A DNA stretch of 64,000 nucleotides from assembly GCF_900114045.1 (NCBI RefSeq), contig NZ_FORQ01000002.1, forward strand, positions 1 to 64,000. Direction: 5' to 3'. Numbering within the stretch: the first letter of the stretch is position 1; each line of letters starts with the position of its first letter. The position numbers were made by a program, and so were the translations under genes. The DNA comes from Kaistella treverensis. Lineage in GTDB: Bacteria > Bacteroidota > Bacteroidia > Flavobacteriales > Weeksellaceae. The notes under the pieces are model-generated. The model was not told the DNA's origin and made no database searches. It saw nothing but the letters and a program-made list of their open reading frames with translations. Positions 45,501 through 52,233 of this stretch are shown piece after piece.

Positions 45501-46858
45501 CTTTTTCTACCGGGAGCGGTGCCGAAGTGCAAAGACCGCTTGCAACAGTAGTTATCGGCGGTTTGGTTACGGCGACCTTTCTAACGCTGTTTGTATTGCC
45601 TTTGCTGTATATCATCTTCAATTCTAAAAACCAATTCAGAACTAAATTGAGAAATATTAAAAATTCACCGCTTCCGGTGCTGGTCTTGCTGCTCTGTCTT
45701 GTGACAGGCTCCTTCCAGGCACAGGAAAGGATCTCGCCAAATGATGCAGTGAAAATAGCACTAGCCAATAATTTGCAGTACTCCGTAAACCGTGCTCAGG
45801 TAAGCAAAGCTGTGCTGGAGACCAAAACTACGCGTGAAATTCCTAAGACCGGCATTTTTATAGAAAATGACGATATGAGGCCAAGTGATCCCAATGGCGA
45901 ATTAAAAATTGGAGTCCAGCAATCAATCCAATGGCCGGGATTATATAAGGCGAAAAGAAAGTATTTTGAGGAGCAGCTAAAATACCACCAGCTTAATAAA
46001 GGTATGCTCGATGCCGTAATTAAAAAAGAGGTAAACACAGCATTTTATCAGCTGTGGTACCTTCAGGATCTAGCCAGACTTTATCAGAAACTTGATGAAT
46101 ATTACACCAGTATGTACGAAGCAGCTAATCTTCGTTTCAAAACGGGTGAAGCTGCAGGACTGGAAAACATTGCTGCCGAAGCACGGATGAAGGAGCTGCA
46201 GGCACAGAAACAGCAAAACCAACAGAATATTTCAGTACAGCAGCAGCAGTTGAGCCTTTTTCTCAATACTCAGACGATGTACTTGCCGGAAGACACCAAT
46301 TTGCAGAAACTGGATGTGGATGACTTTCCGTCAGACAGTTTGCATCCCTCATTGGCACTGCAGCACCAAAATATCGAAATTGCACGGGCTAATATAGATG
46401 TTCAGAAAATGCAGAATAAACCTGACTTTTCCGGCCGGCTATTCTCCCAGAGATTATACGGAATGAAAGATCCCATAACCGGCTTTTCTGTAGCGGTAGA
46501 ATTTCCCATTTTTGGAAAAACTGCCTATAAAGCCAAATTGCAGGCTGCCGAAGCAGAAGTTGAAATTCAGCAGTCGCAGCTGCGCTATCAGGAAAGCCAA
46601 TTCGCTGCACAAACGCGCACCAGCTACACCGAAATTCTAAAAGCTTCTGAAATGCTTAAATATTATGAAAGTATAGGTTTGAAACAGGCAGACCAGATCT
46701 TTGATGCGGCAATGTTAAGTTACAAAGCAGGTGAAATAGGTTTTTCTGAAATGCACCAGTTCTTTACCCAGGCAATAGACATCAGAAAAAATTATCTGAT
46801 TGCATTAAACGAGTACAACATGGCCGTAATTCAATATAACTATTACATTAAAAATTAA
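42530..46858 (+). CDS. czcA: CzcA-type RND pump fused to a TolC-type channel
   Basis: This 1442-residue protein is two proteins in one frame. Residues 1-1035 are a heavy-metal RND pump with 12 TM segments and the relay Asp in AIDFGLIVDGAVIIVEA. The CusA Met ligands are absent at the matching places (AVHCILP, PPEATDL, RFNELMTG), which points to Zn/Co/Cd. Residues about 1041-1065 read PLPVLVLLLCLVTGSFQAQ, an internal signal-peptide-like segment, and the rest (about 1066-1442) is an outer-membrane efflux channel with paired helical repeats. Such fusions are known in Bacteroidota. Signal peptidase cleavage near QAQ-E would free the channel. Confidence 0.92.
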   Translation: MLYKIIQFSVKNKLIIGLMTFALIIWGVYSATKLPLDAVPDITNNQVQIITSTPTLAAQETEQLVTYPIEQSLANIPGITEMRSISRFGLSVVTVVFDESVDIYFARQLITEKLKEAEENIPQGIGTPEMSPVSTGLGEIYQYVIHPKKGSEDKYSATDLRTMQDWVVARQLYGTPGVAEINSFGGKLKQYEVAINPYRLKAMNVTIADIFAALQKNNENTGGAYIDKKPNAYFIRGIGLISSLDDISNTVIKTVNGIPVLIKDVAEARIGSAVRYGALTYNGDKEAVGGIVMMLKGENSAEVVSRVKEKMLTIQKSLPADIIVEPFVDRTNLIDRAIRTVETNLVEGALIVILVLVLFLGNFRAGLIVASAIPLSLLFALGMMNVFGVSANLMSLGAIDFGLIVDGAVIIVEATLHFLAVHHKSQKLSQHTMDRAVEASAKKMMSSAAFGQIIILIVYLPILSLQGIEGKMFRPMAETVSFAIVGALILSLTYIPMMSALFLSKNISAKKTFADKMMAKIHNFYVPLLQKAIAFKYAVVAAAIALLTVSLLLFSRMGGEFIPQLQEGDFAVHCILPQGTSLSQSIETSMQASRILKSFPEVNTVVGKTGSAEVPTDPMPPEATDLIVTLKPKKDWKDSDKSYEELSAEMMEKLEMIPGVFFEVSQPIQMRFNELMTGVRQDVAIKIFGENIDTLAELAPDVAKVVQTVQGATEPQIEQTVGLPQITITYDRARLASYGLNIEDINHTVSTAFAGETAGVVFEDEKKFNLVARLDSASRSSIEDVSSLFIPTANGVQIPLSQIAKVEYKDGPAQISREDGKRRIVVGFNVKDRDVESVVTEIQQKLTDANLLPPGYYYTYGGTFENLEQASSRLQIAVPVALALIFLLLYFAFRNLKDSLLIFTAIPMSAIGGVFALLIRDMPFSISAGVGFIALFGVAVLNGIVLVSTFKDLQKSGVNNVIRRVIEGTSIRLRPVLMTAAVASFGFFPMAFSTGSGAEVQRPLATVVIGGLVTATFLTLFVLPLLYIIFNSKNQFRTKLRNIKNSPLPVLVLLLCLVTGSFQAQERISPNDAVKIALANNLQYSVNRAQVSKAVLETKTTREIPKTGIFIENDDMRPSDPNGELKIGVQQSIQWPGLYKAKRKYFEEQLKYHQLNKGMLDAVIKKEVNTAFYQLWYLQDLARLYQKLDEYYTSMYEAANLRFKTGEAAGLENIAAEARMKELQAQKQQNQQNISVQQQQLSLFLNTQTMYLPEDTNLQKLDVDDFPSDSLHPSLALQHQNIEIARANIDVQKMQNKPDFSGRLFSQRLYGMKDPITGFSVAVEFPIFGKTAYKAKLQAAEAEVEIQQSQLRYQESQFAAQTRTSYTEILKASEMLKYYESIGLKQADQIFDAAMLSYKAGEIGFSEMHQFFTQAIDIRKNYLIALNEYNMAVIQYNYYIKN

Positions 46859-46878
46859 GTACAAAAAGAGAATATAAC

Positions 46879-48081
46879 ATGAAAAAATATATCACCCTTA
46901 TTTTTGCAGTCTCTGTCTTGTTGACAGGATGTAAAAAAGAATCAGAAGCCACTGAAACCAAAGAAGCAACTGAAGTAGAGAAGCCTGATGAGCACGAAGA
47001 TCCCAATGTGGCTCATTTCACCGAAGAACAGATAAAAACTGTTGGTATCCAGATGGGCAGCATTGAAAGTAAGGAACTTTCCAATACAATCAAGGTGAGC
47101 GGTATGCTAACGGTGCCGAACCAGAATAAGGCATTTGTCACGCCCTCCTATAGTGGCATAGTGCGCTCTTTGTATGTACAGCCCGGTAGCTATGTATCAA
47201 AGGGAAAAGTTATAGCAACCATTTCAAACCCCGATTTAATTGTGATGCAGCAGCAGCTTCAGCAGGTTAATGGTCAGATCCGGATGGCAGAGTTGGAGGT
47301 TACGCGTGCACAGCAGCTTTATAAAGGTAATGCCGCACCCCTAAAGAAATTCCAGCAGGCCCAGACAGATCTTGCTACATTGCGAAGCCAGCGCTCCGGA
47401 CTCCAGAAACAGCTGGGCAGCATTGGCGCCGCCCAGGGGTACAGTTCGTCCCTTGCGGTGCGTGCCCCCATTAGCGGCACGGTAAGCAAAGTAATTGCGC
47501 AAATCGGGAGTAATGTAGATATGGCTTCTCCAATTGCGGAAATTGTAAGCAATGCGGCACTCCATCTGGATATTTACGTGTATGAAAAAGACTTGGGTAA
47601 AGTTCAGCCAGGGCAAACCATTCATTTTACACTAACCAACAGTCCCGGTAAAGAGTATGATGCAAAAATAACTTCAATCGGTACTGCCTTTGAAGGAGAA
47701 AGCAAAACCGTTCCCGTTCACGCACAGGTCTTCGGTGACCGGGCAGGTCTCATCGATGGCATGAATGTTACCGCAGTTATAAGTCTGGATAATCAAACCG
47801 CTGCATCCGTTCCTACTGAAGCTATAGTTAATGATAAGGGCCAGGATTTTATCTTTATTATGCAAAACAAGGATAACAAAGAGGGAGATAACAAAAAAAC
47901 GGTGGAAGAAAAGGAAATAAGTTTTGAAAAAATTCCTGTGGCTAAGGGAGTTACTGATTTGGGCTATACACAAATTACCCCCTTGAAACCCATGCCCCCA
48001 AATGCCAAAATAGTAACTAAAAATGCCTTCTTTATTTTAGCTAAATTAAATAACAAAGGAGAAGAAGGGCACGGCGATTAA
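46879..48081 (+). CDS. czcB: CzcB-type RND adaptor lipoprotein
   Basis: The 400-residue protein has a lipobox (VLLTGC), a short acidic linker (KEATEVEKPDEHEDP), a lipoyl/hairpin region with QQQLQQVNGQIRMAELEVTRAQ, and a beta-barrel with a long Lys/Glu-rich insertion near the end (NKDNKEGDNKKTVEEKE). No heavy-metal-binding domain is present, in contrast to the two copper adaptors. It joins the CzcA pump to the channel part of the preceding protein. It starts 20 bp after it and precedes the ATPase gene by 48 bp. Confidence 0.9.
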   Translation: MKKYITLIFAVSVLLTGCKKESEATETKEATEVEKPDEHEDPNVAHFTEEQIKTVGIQMGSIESKELSNTIKVSGMLTVPNQNKAFVTPSYSGIVRSLYVQPGSYVSKGKVIATISNPDLIVMQQQLQQVNGQIRMAELEVTRAQQLYKGNAAPLKKFQQAQTDLATLRSQRSGLQKQLGSIGAAQGYSSSLAVRAPISGTVSKVIAQIGSNVDMASPIAEIVSNAALHLDIYVYEKDLGKVQPGQTIHFTLTNSPGKEYDAKITSIGTAFEGESKTVPVHAQVFGDRAGLIDGMNVTAVISLDNQTAASVPTEAIVNDKGQDFIFIMQNKDNKEGDNKKTVEEKEISFEKIPVAKGVTDLGYTQITPLKPMPPNAKIVTKNAFFILAKLNNKGEEGHGD

Positions 48082-48129
48082 AAAATATATAATCAAAAAT
48101 AATCAAACTCATCATTTAAAATAAAACTT

Positions 48130-50250
48130 ATGGCAAATAATAAATCACATATACATACCTACGACGAAAATGGCAATCAGCTGTGCTGCACGCCTCAGGA
48201 AGGGAAAATATATAAAAATGCGGGGGCAGAAAAATTAGTCGAAGACGGTTGTTGCGCAACGACCGATAAAGTCTATGCCCCAATAAAGAAAATGACTCCC
48301 GATACCGAAAAGCATCCCGCTGATGACGGCTCAAACCATGCTGCTGAACATGCCGATGATGATGGACACGATCATTCTACACAGGAAAAATCAACTTTTC
48401 AGCTTTTTCTTCCGGCAATTATTTCATTCGTGATCTTAATGGCAGGCTTGGCAATGGATCATCTAATTCCTCAATTTTGGTTTAAAAATTGGGTGCGTAT
48501 TATTTGGTACGCCGCAGCCTATCTGCCGGTAGGTTTGCCGGTTCTGAAAGAAGCGTTTGAAAGTATCAGGAAGGGAGATGTGTTTTCGGAGTTTTTCCTG
48601 ATGTCTATCGCGACAATAGGAGCCTTTGTCATTGGCGAATATCCTGAAGGGGTGGCGGTCATGCTTTTCTATTCAGTTGGCGAAGTCTTTCAGACTTTAG
48701 CCGTTCAGCGTGCCAAGGGGAATATCGCTAAACTGCTGGATCAGCGCCCGGACGAAGTGACGGTTTTAGTTAATGATCGTCCACAGACAGTTAAAGCTGC
48801 TGAAGTTGAACTTAACTCCCTTATTCAGTTGAAGCCTGGCGAAAAACTCGCTCTCGATGGTATTTTGATTTCCCAAAGTGCTTCGTTCAATACCTCGGCA
48901 CTCACCGGCGAAAGTAAACCTGACACAAAGCAAACAGGAGATACCGTCCTTGCTGGTATGATCAACCTCAATACCGTTGCACAGGTGAAAGTAAATACAC
49001 CTTATGCAGATTCAAAACTTTCCAAGATTCTGGAACTGGTACAAAACGCGACAGCACAGAAGGCACCCACAGAATTATTCATCAGGAAATTTGCCCGCAT
49101 CTATACCCCAATCGTGGTATTTCTCGCTGTGACAATCTGTCTGTTACCCTATTTGTTTGTGGATGAATATATTTTCCGGGACTGGTTATACCGCGCTCTG
49201 ATATTTCTGGTAATATCCTGTCCATGTGCATTAGTAATTAGTATTCCACTAGGATACTTTGGTGGCATTGGTGCCGCAAGCAGAAATGGAATTTTATTTA
49301 AGGGCAGTAACTTTCTGGATGCGTTGGCAGAGGTCAAAAATGTGGTTATGGATAAGACCGGAACCATGACTGAGGGCGTCTTTAAAGTACAGACCGTCAA
49401 TCTAAAGCAGGAATTTGACCGGGATTTAATTCTAAAATTAGTGAATGTAATCGAAAATTCATCAACCCATCCGGTTGCAACTGCCATTCACGATCATCTC
49501 GGTGAACCCGACCACAATATGGTTCTGGAAAATGTGGAAGAAATTGCAGGGCATGGTTTGAAAGGGAGTTATCAGGGAAATCAGCTACTGGTCGGAAACT
49601 TTAAACTTATGGATAAATTCCTAATCCAATACGATATTAATCCAAACGATATTGTAGAAACCTTGATTGCCATTGCGTACGAAAGGAAATTTGCGGGATA
49701 CATCACCATTGCAGACAGTATTAAGGAAGATGCTGCCTATACAGTACAGAAACTTACCAGTTTAGGTGTCAAAGTTACAATGTTGAGCGGCGATAAAACT
49801 ACCGTGGTAAAAGCAGTGGCACAAAAACTGGGTATCCAGAATGCTTTTGGCGATTTGTTGCCGGAAGATAAAGTGAATAAGGTAAAAGAGCTAAAATCGC
49901 GGGATGAAACGGTGGCATTTGTAGGAGACGGAATAAATGACGCGCCGGTAGTAGCTTTAAGCGACGTGGGAATTGCAATGGGCGGATTAGGAAGCGATGC
50001 AACCATTGAAACTGCAGATGTAGTAATTCAGGACGACAAACCTTCCAAGATCCCGATGGCCATTAATATTGGTAAGCAGACAAAAAAAATTGTGTGGCAG
50101 AATATTGCATTGGCATTTGGAGTAAAAGCCATTGTTCTCGTTTTAGGAGCGGGCGGTTTAGCTACAATGTGGGAAGCGGTATTCGCCGATGTGGGTGTAG
50201 CTCTTCTTGCCATATTAAATGCAGTAAGAATTCAGAAAATGAAATTTTAA
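48130..50250 (+). CDS. zntA: Zn/Cd/Pb-exporting P-type ATPase, CPC type (ZntA/CadA-like)
   Basis: The 706-residue pump has the P1B-2-type site Cys364-Pro-Cys366 (SCPCALVISIPLGYFGG), phosphorylation Asp408 (MDKTGTMTEG), LTGES and GDGINDAPVVA. The usual HMA domain is replaced by about 80 residues with Cys pairs (QLCCTPQ, DGCCATT) and a run of His/Asp (HAAEHADDDGHDHS), probably a metal-gathering tail. It exports Zn, Cd or Pb from the cytosol to the periplasm, where the CzcA pump takes over. It is the last gene of the operon and is followed by a strong terminator. Confidence 0.92.
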   Translation: MANNKSHIHTYDENGNQLCCTPQEGKIYKNAGAEKLVEDGCCATTDKVYAPIKKMTPDTEKHPADDGSNHAAEHADDDGHDHSTQEKSTFQLFLPAIISFVILMAGLAMDHLIPQFWFKNWVRIIWYAAAYLPVGLPVLKEAFESIRKGDVFSEFFLMSIATIGAFVIGEYPEGVAVMLFYSVGEVFQTLAVQRAKGNIAKLLDQRPDEVTVLVNDRPQTVKAAEVELNSLIQLKPGEKLALDGILISQSASFNTSALTGESKPDTKQTGDTVLAGMINLNTVAQVKVNTPYADSKLSKILELVQNATAQKAPTELFIRKFARIYTPIVVFLAVTICLLPYLFVDEYIFRDWLYRALIFLVISCPCALVISIPLGYFGGIGAASRNGILFKGSNFLDALAEVKNVVMDKTGTMTEGVFKVQTVNLKQEFDRDLILKLVNVIENSSTHPVATAIHDHLGEPDHNMVLENVEEIAGHGLKGSYQGNQLLVGNFKLMDKFLIQYDINPNDIVETLIAIAYERKFAGYITIADSIKEDAAYTVQKLTSLGVKVTMLSGDKTTVVKAVAQKLGIQNAFGDLLPEDKVNKVKELKSRDETVAFVGDGINDAPVVALSDVGIAMGGLGSDATIETADVVIQDDKPSKIPMAINIGKQTKKIVWQNIALAFGVKAIVLVLGAGGLATMWEAVFADVGVALLAILNAVRIQKMKF

Positions 50251-50253
50251 ACA

Positions 50254-50279
50254 AAGCGGGCTTCGGTCCGTTTTTTTTC
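50254..50279 (+). terminator. Terminator of the zinc/cadmium operon
   Basis: CGGGC and GTCCG (one G-U pair) close a TTCG tetraloop and are followed by eight T. It starts 4 bp after the ATPase stop codon. Confidence 0.9.
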
Positions 50280-50873
50280 TTTCTGGGTAAAAAATTAAGT
50301 GTTGCGTATAGACGCAGAAAAATGGTGCAAAAATCTAATAGTTGATCACATAAATCGTCAAATAAAATACTGTTTCTCCGCTGAATGATATAGCAGCATT
50401 ATTCACTTTCGCCACCGCGCACAGCAATATTCCTATGTGCCGACGCACATACCGCAATGACGACCGCGTACCAGATATTCTTCGATGGTCTGAATAAGTC
50501 ACCATTAAATCGAGGTCGCTTTTATACTAAAATTACCCAAATTCAACTAGTGAATTTCAGATCTACTGCTCGTTGGTCACTTAGCTAAGAAATCAGCATC
50601 AATTTTTTCCGTATTTTCTAAACTGACATTTATAGAGGAAATTCCGCAGGCTGTTGGCAGTACGTTAATAATTAATGTTGTGTAGATTTTGATGCGGGTA
50701 TTTTTAGTCCCTACTTCTAAAATCAGGGACTAAATCGGGGATTGTTTAATGGTTTTTACGATGCCTTATGCTTTTATAAAATTATCTAACTTGCTTACTG
50801 TCAGTAAAATGATGACTTACATTGCTTTATTGGTTTAAATAATTACTCCCTGTGGGTCTACAAATTTTTGCAA
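50280..50873. other. Gene-free boundary region right of the metal genes
   Basis: No credible gene is seen. It holds the hairpin TATGTGC-CGAC-GCACATA at 50434-50451, an inverted repeat TTTAGTCCCT/AGGGACTAAA at 50703-50734, and A+T-rich sequence without extended coding. Right of it the gene content becomes housekeeping, so an island edge in this stretch is plausible, but no matching repeat of the left end was found. Confidence 0.55.
50703..50734. repeat. Perfect 10-bp inverted repeat
   Basis: TTTAGTCCCT at 50703-50712 and AGGGACTAAA at 50725-50734, separated by 12 bases, in non-coding DNA. It is not followed by a T-run, so a simple terminator is unlikely. Confidence 0.6.
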
Positions 50874-50902
50874 AACGCTTTGAAATTTCAAAGCGTTTTT
50901 TT
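50874..50902 (+). terminator. Terminator-like perfect palindrome without an upstream gene
   Basis: A 24-bp perfect palindrome (50874-50897, arms AACGCTTTGAAA and its complement) is followed on the plus strand by a run of T. No plus-strand gene ends near it, so it either serves an unseen RNA or is left from a lost gene. Confidence 0.7.
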
Positions 50903-50954
50903 TGCTTAAATAGTAGAAGTTTAAGATTTCAAAAATCCAAAAAAACCATAAAAG

Positions 50955-50980
50955 AACCCGATATTTTTAGATACCGGGTT
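50955..50980 (-). terminator. Bidirectional hairpin at the 3' end of the SDR gene
   Basis: AACCCG and CGGGTT pair with an inner TAT/ATA extension. It lies 7 bp beyond the SDR stop codon. T-runs occur on both sides, weaker on the minus strand (CTTTTA). Confidence 0.55.
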
Positions 50981-50986
50981 TTGTTT

Positions 50987-51868
50987 TTAATTGGATTTTT
51001 TTGCTTTAATCATCGCTTCCAGCATATCCCACATTTCCTGCGGAATTTCGTCCAGCATATTGAATTCGCCGGCGCCTTGCAGCCATTCTCCACCATCGAT
51101 GGTTACGACCTCACCGTTAATGTACGCGGAATAATCTGAAACCAGATAAGCAGCTAAATTGGCCAGTTCCTGATGTTCACCCACTCTGCGCAGTGGGACT
51201 TTTTTCCGCATATCGAATTTTTCTGCCAAATCTCCCGGTAATAATCTTTCCCACGCACCTTTTGTTGGAAACGGTCCGGGCGCAATCGCATTGAAACGGA
51301 TTTGGTATTTCGCCCACTCGACCGCTAAACTTCGCGTCATTGCCAAAACACCGGCTTTTGCACAGGCAGACGGTACAACGTACGCAGAACCCGTCCAGGC
51401 GTAAGTGGTAACAATATTCAGCACGGTGCCCGGAATTTTATTTTCAATCCAGTATTTACCGACCGAAAGTGTGCAGTTTTTCGTGCCTTTTAACACGATA
51501 TCCAAAACAGAATCAAAGGCAGAATGCGTGAGTCTTTCTGTCGGCGCGATGAAATTTCCTGCTGCATTATTGAGCAAAATATCAATCTGTCGAAACTCTT
51601 TTACGGCAGCGTCTTTCATAGCTTCCACTTCGTCCCAGTTTCTTACGTCGCACTGTACGCACAGCACTTTTCCGCCGGTTTCTTCCTCGAGCTCTTTGGC
51701 AGTATTCTGCAGTTTTTCCAGATTGCGTGAGGTAATCACGACTTTAGCGCCAAGCTGCAGAAAATATTTGGTCATCGCTTTGCCAAGTCCGCTTCCGCCG
51801 CCCGTAACGATTGCGACTTTATCTTTGAGAGCATCTTCTTTGAGCATCGGTTGTGTATAGAGATTCAT
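50987..51868 (-). CDS. SDR-family 2,4-dienoyl-CoA reductase-like oxidoreductase
   Basis: From the ATG at 51868 the protein has 293 residues (MNLYTQPMLKEDALKDKV). It has the NADP-binding TGGGSGLG motif, NNAAGNF, and the block VVPSACAKAGVLAMTRSLAVEW. The usual catalytic Tyr is absent while the Lys is kept; this is normal for the 2,4-dienoyl-CoA reductase branch (DECR1/peroxisomal type), which reduces dienoyl-CoA intermediates in the breakdown of unsaturated fatty acids. The longer reading from 51922 adds 18 residues with no support. It is the first housekeeping gene right of the accessory region. Confidence 0.88.
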   Translation of the reverse strand: MNLYTQPMLKEDALKDKVAIVTGGGSGLGKAMTKYFLQLGAKVVITSRNLEKLQNTAKELEEETGGKVLCVQCDVRNWDEVEAMKDAAVKEFRQIDILLNNAAGNFIAPTERLTHSAFDSVLDIVLKGTKNCTLSVGKYWIENKIPGTVLNIVTTYAWTGSAYVVPSACAKAGVLAMTRSLAVEWAKYQIRFNAIAPGPFPTKGAWERLLPGDLAEKFDMRKKVPLRRVGEHQELANLAAYLVSDYSAYINGEVVTIDGGEWLQGAGEFNMLDEIPQEMWDMLEAMIKAKKSN

Positions 51869-52174
51869 GGTGTATGGTTTTTGTAAATTTAGTGGAAATA
51901 TCCTGTAGAAAGTTACGAACAATTATGCGGGGAATAAAAATTGGGCGCTAAAAGCAGTAAATTTTTGAATTTCTATAGAAGTGAAGATTTGGATTTGAAA
52001 AAGAGTTTTTAAATAAACGGTCACCGCGCCCCGACTTGAACGGAGCTCTTTTTGCGGAGCGCAGCGGAGCAAAAAAGCGGGAGTGGAAGGCGGAAATGGC
52101 GCCCAAAAAAACAATAACTCCATCGTTGAGAAATAGTCCAGATACAGCAAGAGTGCTTCGTTCCTCGCAGGACA
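51869..52174. repeat. Repeat-like intergenic block with hairpin
   Basis: The stretch from about 52020 to 52120 is G+C-rich compared with its surroundings. It carries the hairpin TTTTTGC (52049-52055) / GCAAAAA (52069-52075) around GGAGCGCAGCGGA. Its composition and the short frames it opens on both strands look like an interspersed intergenic repeat of the kind known from Chryseobacterium genomes; I recall such sequences but cannot search. No gene is supported here. Confidence 0.45.
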
Positions 52175-52203
52175 CAAAAAAACTGCTCCAAAGCTGGAGC
52201 AGT
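52175..52203 (-). terminator. Terminator of the M16 peptidase gene
   Basis: On the minus strand ACTGCTCCA and TGGAGCAGT pair over 9 bases with a 4-base loop, followed by TTTTTT. It lies 30 bp after the peptidase stop codon. Confidence 0.9.
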
Positions 52204-52233
52204 GTCTATAGAAAATTGAAAAAATTTGCCGTT

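Noticed and set aside
50840-50873. Possible end of a tRNA as an integration site
   Set aside because: The sequence near CCCTGTGGGTCTAC cannot be folded into a tRNA with a T-arm and acceptor stem.
51300-51420. Missing catalytic Tyr in the SDR protein as a sign of a dead enzyme
   Set aside because: The 2,4-dienoyl-CoA reductase branch normally lacks this Tyr and keeps the Lys.
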